Below are positions 45,632 to 54,701 of a stretch of 62,711 bases of DNA, piece after piece (positions within the stretch are counted from its first letter, which is position 1; the number at the start of each line of letters is the position of its first letter). Source of the DNA: Gemmatimonadaceae bacterium (GTDB taxonomy: Bacteria; Gemmatimonadota; Gemmatimonadetes; Gemmatimonadales; Gemmatimonadaceae); assembly GCA_030835125.1 (NCBI GenBank), contig JAUQWM010000048.1:1-62711 (forward strand). Reading direction: 5' to 3'. The translations under genes were made by a program, and so were the position numbers. The notes under the pieces are model-generated. The model had not been told where the DNA came from and did not search any database. It saw only the letters and a list, made by a program, of their open reading frames with translations.

Positions 45632-47287
45632 TCAGGACTGTGGCGGGACGACACTCGCCGCCGCCCGCGACTGGCCGGCCGATGCCCCGGAGACTCCCCC
45701 CAGTGGCGTGGCCGGCTGCACGTTCACCCCGCCGCCCGATCCCCCGGTCGACACCGGGATATTCACGATCCCGATGCCTAACGGCAGGTCCCGCAGCAGC
45801 GCCACGCGCATCCGCGCCACCTGGAGGTTCCGCACCGCCAGCGCCGCGTTCGCGCTCGCCTGCTGGAGCAGCAGTCGTGAGTCGTTGAGCTCGACCTGCG
45901 TCGACAGGCCCTCGCGATAGCGGACCTCGGCGATCGAGTAGGCCCGCGCCGCCTGGTCCGATGTGCCCTGGCTCGCCGCCAGGGCCGCCTGCGCCTGGTT
46001 CAGGAGTGCCAGCGCCTGCTGCGCGTCGAGCGACGCCGCCTCGCGGACCTGCTCGAACCGCGCCTCCGCCTCGCGCACGCCGGCCTCGGCGACCAGCGTC
46101 GCGCCTTTCGTGCGCCCGCCCGTGAACAACGGCACGCTCGCCGTCAGGCTCACCGTCCAGTTGGTGAGGAAGTTGCCAAGGTCGGGAAGCACCGCCGTGG
46201 GAAATGCCACCCGGCCATACTGCGTGGACACTGCCACCGTGGGGATCCACGCCGACCGCGCCACGCGCAGCTGTTCCTGGGAGGCGCGAAGCGCCTCTCC
46301 CAGCTGGCGGACCGGGGCTCGCGCCACCGAACTGGTGTCGTCGGAACCGGCGGTCGGTGCCGCCACACCGGCCCGTGAAACGGCCACCAGCGCGGCCTCG
46401 TTGCCGAGTCCCGTCGTCAGCGAGAGGGGCTCCGTCGGGGTCACGTTCAGCATCTGCCTGAGCCGCACGTACGCGAGGTCCCGGTCCGTGCGGCGCTGCA
46501 ACAAGGCCGGCATCTGGTTGTCGCGGGTCACCTGGGCGCGCAGCAGGTCGAACTCGGACTGGTTCCCGACCTGGCGCGCCAGCCGCGTCTGCCCCAGCAC
46601 GCTTTCGGTCTGCGCCAGCGATGACTCGGCGATCGCCACCAGCCGGTCGGCGAGCACCGCATCGAAATACGCCTCGGTGATGTCGAGCGCGAGCCTGGCG
46701 CGTTGCGACGTCAACTCGATCTCGGCGCTCGTCAGGCTCGCCCGGGCCGCCCGCACCTGGGCCTGGTTCCGCCCGCCGCTGAACAGGTCGAGCGATCCCT
46801 GCAGGCCCAGCTGGTACTGGTTCTTCGAGCCGAAGCCGACCTTGCTGAAGTCGATGCCCAGTCCGCCGGTGCTGGCGGTGCAGCGCGCGACCGTCTCGAG
46901 CCCCGCCAGGCGCTGCGCTTCGGTGGCGCCGGCCCCGGCGAGGTAGCGCGTGCAGGGAGCGTAATAGGACGTGCCGTCGTCAGGCGGGACCGGCGGGGTC
47001 CCCACCGGCGGCGTGGGTGGCCCGGCATCGGCCAGGGCCGAGAACTGCGAGGCCAGCGTGCGCGTGTAGGTGAAGCTCGCCCCCACCTGCGGCAGTTGCT
47101 GGCTCCGCGCCTGGAGTTGCTGGCCGCGCGCGCGCAGCACGCCCGCCTGCGCGATGCGCACGGCCTCGCTCTGCGCCTCGGCGAGCCGGAGGGCGTCGTC
47201 GATCGAGAGGGCCCTGCCCTGCTGGGCGGCCGCCGCCGCGGGCAGCCCGGCCGCCAGGATCGTGAGGAATCGGAAGGTGCGTTTCAT
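45632..47287 (-). CDS. TolC family outer-membrane efflux protein
   Basis: A 551-residue outer-membrane factor. The signal peptide ends near AAA-Q (residue 22); two OEP repeats (about 25-270 and 310-520) consist of long coiled-coil helices rich in Ala, Gln and Leu and short strand segments. It would form the exit duct of the tripartite pump. An insertion in the first repeat (about 65-105, Pro- and Gly-rich with two Cys at about 93 and 116) is unusual. It is 10 nt downstream of the TetR gene, within one operon. Confidence 0.93.
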   Translation of the reverse strand: MKRTFRFLTILAAGLPAAAAAQQGRALSIDDALRLAEAQSEAVRIAQAGVLRARGQQLQARSQQLPQVGASFTYTRTLASQFSALADAGPPTPPVGTPPVPPDDGTSYYAPCTRYLAGAGATEAQRLAGLETVARCTASTGGLGIDFSKVGFGSKNQYQLGLQGSLDLFSGGRNQAQVRAARASLTSAEIELTSQRARLALDITEAYFDAVLADRLVAIAESSLAQTESVLGQTRLARQVGNQSEFDLLRAQVTRDNQMPALLQRRTDRDLAYVRLRQMLNVTPTEPLSLTTGLGNEAALVAVSRAGVAAPTAGSDDTSSVARAPVRQLGEALRASQEQLRVARSAWIPTVAVSTQYGRVAFPTAVLPDLGNFLTNWTVSLTASVPLFTGGRTKGATLVAEAGVREAEARFEQVREAASLDAQQALALLNQAQAALAASQGTSDQAARAYSIAEVRYREGLSTQVELNDSRLLLQQASANAALAVRNLQVARMRVALLRDLPLGIGIVNIPVSTGGSGGGVNVQPATPLGGVSGASAGQSRAAASVVPPQS

Positions 47288-47297
47288 GGCGTTCTCG

Positions 47298-48020
47298 TTA
47301 GGTGCCGCGCACCGGGCGGGGCGGGGACGCCGCCGGCCCGGTGCGGCGTGTGCGGGTGGGCGTGCGCCCACCGGTGGTGCCGGGACGTTCCGTCCCGTCC
47401 TGCGTGGCGCGGTCGTCCCCGAGCATGCGAAGGAACCCGCGCGCGTACATCGCCCCGGCCCGCCGGACGGGCCGGGGAAACATGTCCGGCATGACGTCCC
47501 GCCCCATCGCGTCGGAGAAGAGCGATCCCTGCAGCATGACGCAGGCGACGACGATCTCGTCCGGCGTCGCGCGCCACCCCCGCTGCCGCACCAGGCGCGT
47601 CGCGTAGGCCGTGAGCTGGTCGTGCGCTACTTCCGGGCCCATCCGCATGCATCCGGCCATCTGCGGATGCTCCTCCACCTCGGCCATGCACTTCCGGATC
47701 ACCCCGCGACTGTTCCGCATCAGCGCCAGGTGCGCCGTGCACCAGGCCGTCAGCTCCGCCATGGGCTCCACCGGCTCGGCGGGCAGCGCCTCATCCGATC
47801 GCTTGCGCGCATACGCCTTCGCCGCCTCGTTGATGAGCACCGTCTTCGACTTGAAGTGACGGAAGAGCGTGACCTCGTTCACCCCCGCTGCCTCGGCGAT
47901 GCGGCGGGTCGTCGCGCCACGGAATCCCGATTCCGCGAACACCTGCATCGCGGCCTCGAGCAGCCGTTGCCGGCTGACACCCCCGATCGTGGACGCTGCG
48001 GTTGGATGCACTGTGGTCAT
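47298..48020 (-). CDS. TetR family regulator of the efflux operon
   Basis: A 240-residue repressor. The N-terminal helix-turn-helix reads GATTRRIAEAAGVNEVTLFRHF (about residues 34-55); the C-terminal ligand domain is followed by a Pro-, Arg- and Thr-rich tail of about 30 residues, which may be disordered. First gene of the tetR-tolC-adaptor-RND operon, so it probably represses its own promoter until the drug binds. ATG 48020 has no good ribosome site; the frame is open far upstream, but homology begins here. The TAA stop lies in a CCTAACG word. Confidence 0.92.
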   Translation of the reverse strand: MTTVHPTAASTIGGVSRQRLLEAAMQVFAESGFRGATTRRIAEAAGVNEVTLFRHFKSKTVLINEAAKAYARKRSDEALPAEPVEPMAELTAWCTAHLALMRNSRGVIRKCMAEVEEHPQMAGCMRMGPEVAHDQLTAYATRLVRQRGWRATPDEIVVACVMLQGSLFSDAMGRDVMPDMFPRPVRRAGAMYARGFLRMLGDDRATQDGTERPGTTGGRTPTRTRRTGPAASPPRPVRGT

Positions 48021-48347
48021 TGAGGAGCGAATGGGCGAACGATGAAAGTAGGCGCTTGCATACAACGGGGAATCCCCGACCGGGTTTCGACGACGTCTTT
48101 TTCTGTCGAAGCGCCCATCCATGCAACGAAATCCGGACCGGATCACCGGGCCCGGTCCGGACGGGGTTCCCCTCCAATCTTGACAACCTCCGTCCCTGGC
48201 AGGCTGTGGCGTTCGTACCATGCTGTGCGCATTGCGACCCGCAGCGTGACAGAGACAACTCTTTACTTGACAACGAGTTGCCGGTTTTTTTTCTGTGGCA
48301 CCGGTCCTGCCTGAGTGTGCAGCGGAACCCCTTCTCCTGGCAGGCAC
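48021..48347. other. Divergent intergenic region, tetR / pilin
   Basis: A 327-nt gap. It holds GTA-N-GC-N4-GC-N-TAC (48048-48063), a candidate TetR operator 28 nt before tetR; CGGGG-AAT-CCCCG (48066-48078); a TTGACA-like -35 element at 48267-48272; and an eight-T run at 48285-48292 in a locally AT-rich stretch before the pilin gene. Confidence 0.5.
48048..48063. promoter_or_regulatory. Candidate TetR operator
   Basis: Ten of sixteen positions are symmetric in GTA-N-GC-N4-GC-N-TAC, centred 36 nt before the tetR start. Position and spacing suit a TetR-type operator; symmetry is modest. Confidence 0.4.
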
Positions 48348-48761
48348 ATGACCCGTCGCTCCGGCTTCACCTTCATCGAACTGCTCGTCGTCATGGTCGT
48401 GATGGGCGCGCTGAGTGCCATGGCGGTGCCGCGATACCGGGACTACAAGGCGCGCGCCTACGCCGCCGCCATGAAGAGCGACCTGGGGACGCTGCGTACC
48501 GCCGAGGAGGCGCACTGGGCCGAACACATGCGCTATTCGACCGACACGACCGCGCTCGATTTCCGCCCCACGACCGATGTCGACATCCGCATCACGAGCC
48601 AGGACCTGATCGGGGGGTACGCCGCGGTCGCGACGCATCGCCGGGTGCCCGGGCTGCAGTGCTCCACCGCGATGGGCCGGGATGCCGCGGCGCTGGAATC
48701 GGGCACGATCCGGTGCGGTCCCGTGACCAGTTCCGGGGGCACGCTCCCGACGGCGCCGTGA
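48348..48761 (+). CDS. Type IV pilin-like protein
   Basis: A 137-residue prepilin. A six-residue basic leader ends in Gly, then the mature N-terminus FTFIELLVVMVVMGALSAMA gives the class III prepilin signal with Glu at +5. The rest (about 75 residues) holds a paired Cys near the C-terminus (QCSTAM and RCGP), typical of the D-loop of pilins. It may be a major or minor pilin or a pseudopilin. No assembly genes are near. A TTGACA-like box and an eight-T run lie in the AT-rich upstream region. Confidence 0.92.
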   Translation: MTRRSGFTFIELLVVMVVMGALSAMAVPRYRDYKARAYAAAMKSDLGTLRTAEEAHWAEHMRYSTDTTALDFRPTTDVDIRITSQDLIGGYAAVATHRRVPGLQCSTAMGRDAAALESGTIRCGPVTSSGGTLPTAP

Positions 48762-48927
48762 GCCGGCCACGGCGGACCCGGCGCTGACGTAACTTTGGCC
48801 CGTCCTGCGTATGGACCGGGCCGATGACCTCACGAACCTTCCGCCACACCGACAACACGCGCGGCACCGCGCCCGGGGCTTCCCCCGGGCGCCAGGTCGT
48901 TAGGCACCGCCCGGAGACCCGCGACCG

Positions 48928-49803
48928 TTGATCCCGTCGCCCACCGTCATCCGGTCCGCGATCGCCCTCATGCGCGTCACGCCGGTCCCGATCGCCCGTG
49001 CGCTGGGCCTGGTCGCCGGCAATGTCGCCTGGGCCGCCATGGCGGACCGGCGGAGGATCCTGTCCGACACGCTCTCCAGGACGGCGGCCGACCGGTCACC
49101 CGCCGCGCGGCGCCGACTCGTGCGCCGCACCTTCGTCAACATGGCCGGCGCCGCGGTGGACCTCTTCCGCGTGCCTTCCATCGGACCCGCCGAACTCCGC
49201 CGCCTCTTCGAGATCCGCGGGCTGGAGCACCTCGATGCCGCACTGGCACTCGGCAAGGGCGCCATTATCGTCACCGCCCACCTGGGTCCCTACGAGCTCG
49301 CCTCGGCGTGTGTCGCTGCCGCGGGCTACAAGGTTCACGGCATGGTCGAGAACCTCGCCCCCGAGGTGATGGAAGCCCTCGCGACCTATCGCACCGCGAC
49401 GGGCATGCATCTCGTGAACATGAAGGATGGCCTCCGCGCGGCCTACCGGATCCTTGGCACGGGAGAGATACTCGCACTGGTCGCTGACCGTGCGATTGGC
49501 GAGGCGCGCAGTGCCGTCGAGATGCCGTTCGCCGGTGGCGTTCGTCGGTTGCCGGTCGGGCCGGCGGTGTTCTCGCAGGCGACGGGTGCCCCGATCATCA
49601 CCGGGTTCGTGACCCGGCACCCGGACCGGCACCCGCGGTACCTGATCGAGCTGCACCCGCCCCTGCACCCGCAGGGACGGGACCCCGGGGAGCGAGACCG
49701 CCTGACGAGATGCATCGTGGACCGCATGAGCGCCGCCGTCATGGCGCATCCCGACGAGTGGTTCGTCTTCCAGCCGGACTGGGTGACGCATGAGCCGGCC
49801 TGA
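48928..49803 (+). CDS. Lysophospholipid acyltransferase family protein (PatA/HtrB-like)
   Basis: A 291-residue membrane-associated acyltransferase. The catalytic H-x4-E is H118-LGPY-E123. A short N-terminal hydrophobic part precedes the LPLAT domain. LpxL/LpxM-type enzymes acylate lipid A, and the same family contains mycobacterial PatA, which acylates phosphatidylinositol mannosides; the PimA-like gene in the same operon favours the latter comparison. TTG start with GGAG twelve bases before. It overlaps the MFS gene by 14 nt. Confidence 0.86.
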   Translation: MIPSPTVIRSAIALMRVTPVPIARALGLVAGNVAWAAMADRRRILSDTLSRTAADRSPAARRRLVRRTFVNMAGAAVDLFRVPSIGPAELRRLFEIRGLEHLDAALALGKGAIIVTAHLGPYELASACVAAAGYKVHGMVENLAPEVMEALATYRTATGMHLVNMKDGLRAAYRILGTGEILALVADRAIGEARSAVEMPFAGGVRRLPVGPAVFSQATGAPIITGFVTRHPDRHPRYLIELHPPLHPQGRDPGERDRLTRCIVDRMSAAVMAHPDEWFVFQPDWVTHEPA

Positions 49804-51139
49804 CCAGGGTTTGCCGCGCGGCAACGGAATCTCCGCAGTCCTTGCCCGGCCGCAGTTCACGCTGCTCGTCATCGGCCAGACGGTCTCGCAGTTCGGCGAC
49901 CGGCTCCACAACATGGCCCTCTTCGCGCTGATCGAGGCCGCGGCCTCGCACAACACCACCGGGGTGGAGGTGAGCAAGGTCGGCGTCGTGACGCTCCTCC
50001 CCACCCTGTTCGCACCGGTCGTCGGCGCGCTCGTCGATCGCTGGGACAAGCAGGCGACGATGGTCGTGGCGCACCTCATGCGCGCCATCATCGTCGCGTT
50101 CATCCCGTTCCTCTACCTGACCGTGGGCTTCCTCTGGCCCGTGTACGTGGTGGCGTTCTTCGTGGGGCTCTTCGGCGTCTTCTTCAACGCCGCGAAGATG
50201 GCGGTCATCCCCGATCTCGTGGAGCGTCACCAGCTGCTGGCGGCGAACGCCGCGCTCTCCACCATCGGCCGGTTTGCGACCGTGATCGGGATCGTCGGCG
50301 GCGGCTTCATGGTCGGCTGGGCAGTGTGGCAGCGGGTCGGGTGGGAGGGCTGGGAGGCGGGCTTCTACCTGGATGCCCTCTCATACGCCCTCTCGGTGCT
50401 CACGCTCGTCGGCATCGCCCTGATCGTTCGCGCGGACCGGCGCCGGAACCCGGCGGCGCATCCCCTCGCCGACGCTGCCGCGGTGGTGCGCTGGAAGATG
50501 TCGCACCTCGCGGGCGACATGCGCGAGACGTTCGCGCTCATCCGGTCGCACCACGGCCTGCGCTTCGTCTTCCTGATGGTCGTCGTGCTGGGCGCGCTGG
50601 CGGGATCGATCTACAACCTCCTCGCGGCCTCGTCCCTCGCGGTTCTCGGCGTCGGCACCAGGGGCATCGGCATCCTCGGCGGCCTCCTCGCCGGTGGCAT
50701 GATCGTGGGGTCGCTGGTGGTCGGCACCATCGGGGCGCGCTGGGACAAGCGCTGGCTGATGGTCCTGGGCTGCGCGCTGATGGGGCTGTTCATGATCGGC
50801 GGCAGCGCCTGGTTCAGTTACACGATCTTCCTGCCGATGTCGTTCGTGGGCGGGGCGGTCCTCGCGCCGGTGATGGTCTCGATGGACACGCTGCTCCACG
50901 AGTGGGCGCCCCAGGGCGCGCGAGGGCTCATCTTCTCGACGCGCGACCTCGTCCTCGGCGCGGCGTTCATGGCGTTCAACACCGTGGTTGGCTTCACCAT
51001 CGCCGGGCTGTCGACGTTCGTGAAGACGCCGTATGCCGTCGGCCTGTTCGTGTTCGGCGTGTTCGTCCTCGCATCGTCGCTGGCCGCCGCCGCGACCCAA
51101 CTGCGGATGCCGGGCGACAAGTTCAATGCCGGCGCCTGA
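49790..51139 (+). CDS. Major facilitator superfamily transporter
   Basis: A 449-residue inner-membrane protein with about twelve helices in two halves. The N-terminal region (VIGQTVSQFGDRLHNMALFALI) and the motif VGALVDRWDKQATMVVAHLMRA resemble LplT-like or macrolide-type MFS members. Between a lipid acyltransferase and a lipid glycosyltransferase gene, flipping of a lysolipid or glycolipid is a reasonable guess. Both ends overlap their neighbours by 14 nt, so it is translationally tied to them. Confidence 0.88.
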   Translation: MSRPDQGLPRGNGISAVLARPQFTLLVIGQTVSQFGDRLHNMALFALIEAAASHNTTGVEVSKVGVVTLLPTLFAPVVGALVDRWDKQATMVVAHLMRAIIVAFIPFLYLTVGFLWPVYVVAFFVGLFGVFFNAAKMAVIPDLVERHQLLAANAALSTIGRFATVIGIVGGGFMVGWAVWQRVGWEGWEAGFYLDALSYALSVLTLVGIALIVRADRRRNPAAHPLADAAAVVRWKMSHLAGDMRETFALIRSHHGLRFVFLMVVVLGALAGSIYNLLAASSLAVLGVGTRGIGILGGLLAGGMIVGSLVVGTIGARWDKRWLMVLGCALMGLFMIGGSAWFSYTIFLPMSFVGGAVLAPVMVSMDTLLHEWAPQGARGLIFSTRDLVLGAAFMAFNTVVGFTIAGLSTFVKTPYAVGLFVFGVFVLASSLAAAATQLRMPGDKFNAGA

Positions 51140-52265
51140 CGCGATGGCCCACGGGCGTCCCCTCCGCATCGTGCAGGTCTCGCCGTACAGCTGGGACGTC
51201 CCTGGCGGCGTCCAGGTGCACGTGCGCGAACTGGCGGCGCACCTCCGCCGCCGCGGCCACGCGGTGCAGGTGCTGGCCCCCGGGCGCCGGCGCGGCCGCC
51301 GCGACGACGCCTGGATCGTCGGGCGCGCGGTCCCGGTGCGAGGCAACGGGTCGGTCGCCCGCATCAGCTTCGGTCCGCAGGTCGCCCGCGCGGTCTCGCG
51401 CGCGCTGCGCGACGCGAACCCGGACATCATCCACGTCCACGAGCCGCTGGTCCCGAGCGTGTCGATGCACGCCGTCCTGGCAGCGACGGTGCCGGTCATC
51501 GGGACGTTCCACTCGAACGTCCCCCGGGAGCGGGTGGGCAGCCTGTGGTTCCGGCTCGCGGTGCCGATGATCCGGCCGGTGTGGAACCGGCTCGCCGGGC
51601 GCATCGCGGTCTCCGAGGCGGCCCGCCACAGCGTGACGTCGCGCATGGGCGACGCGGGGATGGCGATCGTGCCTAACGGCGTGGACGTGGAACGGTTCGC
51701 GTCCGCCGTCCCGGCCACGGTGCCCCCCGGACGCCACCTCCTCTTCGTCGGCCGACTCGAGGAGCGGAAGGGATTCCCGGTGGCGGTGCAGGCCTTCGCC
51801 CGGATGGCCGGACAGAACCCGGACCTGCGGCTGCTGGTGATCGGCGACGGGAGCGAGCGGGACGCCATCGACCAGCTCGAACCCGCCGTCCGCGCGCGCG
51901 TCGACATGCTCGGTCGCGTCGACGACACCCGGCTGTCGGCCTACCTCAAGGCGGCGACGGTCTACCTCGGCCCGGCCACCGGCGGCGAGAGTTTCGGCAT
52001 CGTCCTGGCGGAGGCGATGGCCGCCGGGCTCCCGATCGTGGCCAGCGACATTCCCGGCTATCGCGACGTGGCGCGCAACGGCGTCGAGGCGGTGCTGGTC
52101 CAGCCCGGGAGCCCCGCCGCGCTGGCCGACGGCGTGCAGCGCGTGCTCGACGATCCGTCGCTGGCGCGATCCCTGGGGGCCAGAGGCTCCCTGCGCGCCC
52201 GGGACTTCGACTGGGAGTCGATCACGGACCGGATCCTGGAGGAGTACGCGAAAGCCCTGCCCTGA
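51126..52265 (+). CDS. GT4 glycosyltransferase, PimA-like
   Basis: A 379-residue retaining glycosyltransferase, GT-B fold. The N-terminus VSPYSWDVPGGVQVHVREL closely follows the mycobacterial phosphatidylinositol mannosyltransferase PimA pattern (CPYSFDVPGGVQ). The donor site is LFVGRLEERKG, and GESFGIVLAEAMAAGLPIVA carries the E-x7-E motif. Sugar and acceptor are inferred: a mannosyl or hexosyl transfer to a lipid. Start 51126 overlaps the MFS gene by 14 nt; 51144 is an alternative. A CCCCAG array lies between it and the converging second glycosyltransferase. Confidence 0.88.
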   Translation: MPAPDAMAHGRPLRIVQVSPYSWDVPGGVQVHVRELAAHLRRRGHAVQVLAPGRRRGRRDDAWIVGRAVPVRGNGSVARISFGPQVARAVSRALRDANPDIIHVHEPLVPSVSMHAVLAATVPVIGTFHSNVPRERVGSLWFRLAVPMIRPVWNRLAGRIAVSEAARHSVTSRMGDAGMAIVPNGVDVERFASAVPATVPPGRHLLFVGRLEERKGFPVAVQAFARMAGQNPDLRLLVIGDGSERDAIDQLEPAVRARVDMLGRVDDTRLSAYLKAATVYLGPATGGESFGIVLAEAMAAGLPIVASDIPGYRDVARNGVEAVLVQPGSPAALADGVQRVLDDPSLARSLGARGSLRARDFDWESITDRILEEYAKALP

Positions 52266-52290
52266 GGTGCCGAGGCTCGTGCCCCAGCAG

Positions 52291-52335
52291 CCAGCTCCAG
52301 CCCCAGCCCCAGCCCCAGCCCCAGCCGCATGCGGC
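52291..52335. repeat. CCCCAG hexamer array and palindrome between convergent genes
   Basis: Four exact CCCCAG units (52301-52324) follow a CAGCTC-type start and abut the 12-bp palindrome GCCGCATGCGGC (52324-52335). Between the two converging glycosyltransferase genes. The same CCCCAG word, inverted, encodes the linker of the esterase at 6959-6982. Confidence 0.9.
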
Positions 52336-52376
52336 AGCCGCAGCCACCAGCAATCAGTACGCAGCTCCCTCCCTGC

Positions 52377-53495
52377 TCACCTGAGAATGTCGCGCAGCAG
52401 CGCGTCGAGCCTCGCCGCCATGACCTCCCACGTCCACTCGGCATGGACCCACTCCGCGCCCGCCCTGCCCATCGCCTCGGCCCGGGCCCGGTCGGTGAGC
52501 AGCGACACGATCGCCTCCGCCAGCGGCTCCGGGCGGTCGGGATCCACGACCAGGCCCGTCTCGCCGTGCCTCACGGCCTCCGGCGCCCCGCCGGAGTCGC
52601 CCGCGATCACCGGCCGCCCCACCGACGCCCCCTGGAGGAACACCGCGCCTAACGCCTCGACGTCGAACCCGAACCAGCGCAGCCGGCACGGCATCGCGAA
52701 CACGTCGCCGGCGCGGAAGTAGGCCGGCAGCTCCGCGTACGGGGCCGCGCCCGCGAAGACGATGCGGTCCGCCATCCCGCTCGCCGCCGCCAGCTTCCGG
52801 AGCGCCGCCTCGTACGGCCCGGTGCCCACGATCAGCAACCGCACGTCGGGCACCGATCGCGCCACCTGCGGCAGCGCCCGGATCAGCAGGTCCTGCCCCT
52901 TCCGCGCCACCAGCCGCGACACGCAGCAGACGACCGGCGCGCTGCCTAACGCATGCCGCTCGCGCACCACCGCGTCCGACACGTCCGGCCGGAACGCCTC
53001 GGTGTCGATCCCCGAGGGCAGCAGCGCCATCCGCCCCTCCCAGCCGAACGCCGGTCCCAGCGCGTCCTGCGCCCACTTCGACACCGCGGTCAGCATCGAC
53101 GCGTCGCGGCCGATGTGGCGCAGCAGCCCCGGCACCAGCGTCCCCGTCAGCTCCAGTCCGTGGGTGAAGCCCAGGTAGGGGATCCCCAGCTTCTTCCGGA
53201 TGCCGGGTCCCATGTGCCCGAGCGGCCAGGTCGCCCCGAACACCACGATGTCGGGATGGAGCCGCCGCAACTCGGCGTGCAGCCGCCGGCGCACCGCCGG
53301 CGTCGGCAGCATCATCTCGGTGTCGAGGCGGATCACCTCGTGCGGATAGGTGCGATCGAACTCCTCCCAGCCCGCGTAGCGCGACGAGAAGACGGTCACG
53401 GTCCCGGGCGGGAACCGCCGCATCATCTGGTCGACGTAGTAGTTGATGCCGCCGATGCGGGGCGGGAAGTCGTTCGTGACGACGAAGACGTGCAC
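52377..53495 (-). CDS. GT4 glycosyltransferase, PimB'-like
   Basis: A 372-residue GT-B glycosyltransferase. VTNDFPPRIGGINYYVDQM at the start, CVSRLVARKGQDLLIRALP, and DVFAMPCRLRWFGFDVEALG with VIAGDSGGAPEAVRHGETG strongly resemble mycobacterial PimB', the second mannosyltransferase of phosphatidylinositol mannoside synthesis. Function here is inference by family resemblance. GTG start; no clear ribosome site. It converges on the PimA-like gene. TTA codons occur twice, both in CGTTAGG words. Confidence 0.88.
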   Translation of the reverse strand: MHVFVVTNDFPPRIGGINYYVDQMMRRFPPGTVTVFSSRYAGWEEFDRTYPHEVIRLDTEMMLPTPAVRRRLHAELRRLHPDIVVFGATWPLGHMGPGIRKKLGIPYLGFTHGLELTGTLVPGLLRHIGRDASMLTAVSKWAQDALGPAFGWEGRMALLPSGIDTEAFRPDVSDAVVRERHALGSAPVVCCVSRLVARKGQDLLIRALPQVARSVPDVRLLIVGTGPYEAALRKLAAASGMADRIVFAGAAPYAELPAYFRAGDVFAMPCRLRWFGFDVEALGAVFLQGASVGRPVIAGDSGGAPEAVRHGETGLVVDPDRPEPLAEAIVSLLTDRARAEAMGRAGAEWVHAEWTWEVMAARLDALLRDILR

Positions 53496-53583
53496 GGGGC
53501 GCTGGGTGGGGTCGGCCGGCTGGTGGCAGCAACGTACTCCGAACGCGCGCCAATTCCAGACCGTGCTTGCATGGCGTTCGCGC

Positions 53584-54699
53584 GTGACGGATTATCGTCG
53601 GTCCCGCGCGCCCTCGCTCCCCTTTCGCCACCCCGTGATCCTCCTTGCCGGCGTCTTCGCCTCCGCGCTCGTGTTCCAGGCCACGCCGGTGGAGCCGGAT
53701 ACCGCCACCGGCACGCGGCTGCGGGTCTTTCCCGCCGGCAGCTATTCCGGGGTGACCGGGCTCCAGTATGGCGCGGCCATGCTGGTGGGGTTCCGCGTCG
53801 GTCCGGATTCCAGCACGCGCCCGTCCTCGTTCACGGCGTACGGCGCCCTGACGGCGAAGGGCCACGCGAAGGGCTACCTGCAGGTGGACCGGTGGTCGGC
53901 GGGCAACGAGCGGCACGCGCGGGCACGCCTCGAGCACATCTCGTATCCGTTGCCCTATTTCGGCATCGGCCCGCGCACCCCGGCGAGCGCCGAGGAGTGG
54001 TACAGCAGCGGCGTCACGACGATTCACCTGTTCGTCCAGCAGGCAATCCCGAAGCCGCGCTACTGGCACTGGGGCGTGCGGTCCGTCTGGACCCGCCTGC
54101 ACGACACCGAGCCCGGCGGCGCGATCGATCGGGGCGACGCGCCCGGTGCCGGGGGGACGCACACGACCGCCCTGGAGATTGGCCCGGTCATCGACTCGCG
54201 CGATGACATGGCGGCGCCAGGGACCGGTGTGTTCACCCGCGCCATCCTCTCCGGCGGCGCCTCGACCGGCGACGAGACCTTCGGCCGCCTCGCGATCGAC
54301 GCCCGTCGTTATGCACCCGTGGGCGCCGGTCACGTGGTCGCGCTGCAACTCCAGTACGATGGCCTTTTCGGGAGCCTGCCGTTCGACCAGTTGCCGATGA
54401 TCGGCGCGGACACCGCGATGCGGGGATATCCGCGAGGCCGCTTCCGGGACCGGCAGGCGATGACCGCGCAGGTCGAGCTGCGTACGGCCTACTGGCGCCG
54501 CATCGGCGCCGTGGCCTTTGCCGGCGCCGGCACGGTCGCGCCGGTGTTCGGGCGCCTCGCGTCAGGCACCTGGTATCCCACGGCCGGCATCGGCCTCCGC
54601 GCCCTGCTGTCGCCCCGGCAACGCGCCATCGGCCGCCTGGACCTCGCGTTCGGCCGGGGATCGTGGGGCGTGAACGTGGGGCTGGGAGAGGCGTTTTGA
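53584..54699 (+). CDS. Omp85-like outer-membrane beta-barrel protein without POTRA domains
   Basis: A 371-residue exported protein. After a signal peptide (hydrophobic stretch about residues 18-32) almost the whole chain is amphipathic strand sequence and ends in Phe (VGLGEAF). IGADTAMRGYPRGRFRDRQ carries the RGY loop-6 motif of the BamA/TamA/surface-antigen superfamily. There are no POTRA repeats, so it is a barrel-only member such as a patatin-less or lipid-associated homologue. GTG 53584 gives a basic n-region; GTG 53635 is an alternative. A repeat hairpin follows the stop. Confidence 0.8.
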   Translation: MTDYRRSRAPSLPFRHPVILLAGVFASALVFQATPVEPDTATGTRLRVFPAGSYSGVTGLQYGAAMLVGFRVGPDSSTRPSSFTAYGALTAKGHAKGYLQVDRWSAGNERHARARLEHISYPLPYFGIGPRTPASAEEWYSSGVTTIHLFVQQAIPKPRYWHWGVRSVWTRLHDTEPGGAIDRGDAPGAGGTHTTALEIGPVIDSRDDMAAPGTGVFTRAILSGGASTGDETFGRLAIDARRYAPVGAGHVVALQLQYDGLFGSLPFDQLPMIGADTAMRGYPRGRFRDRQAMTAQVELRTAYWRRIGAVAFAGAGTVAPVFGRLASGTWYPTAGIGLRALLSPRQRAIGRLDLAFGRGSWGVNVGLGEAF

Positions 54700-54701
54700 C
54701 A

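Noticed and set aside
48267-48295. Strong sigma-70 promoter for the pilin gene
   Set aside because: TTGACA is present, but the -10 position 17 nt later reads TTTCTG, so it is kept only as a weak hint in the intergenic note.
48021-48833. N-terminal extension of the TetR regulator to 48833
   Set aside because: It would cross the pilin gene on the other strand and contains no TetR features.
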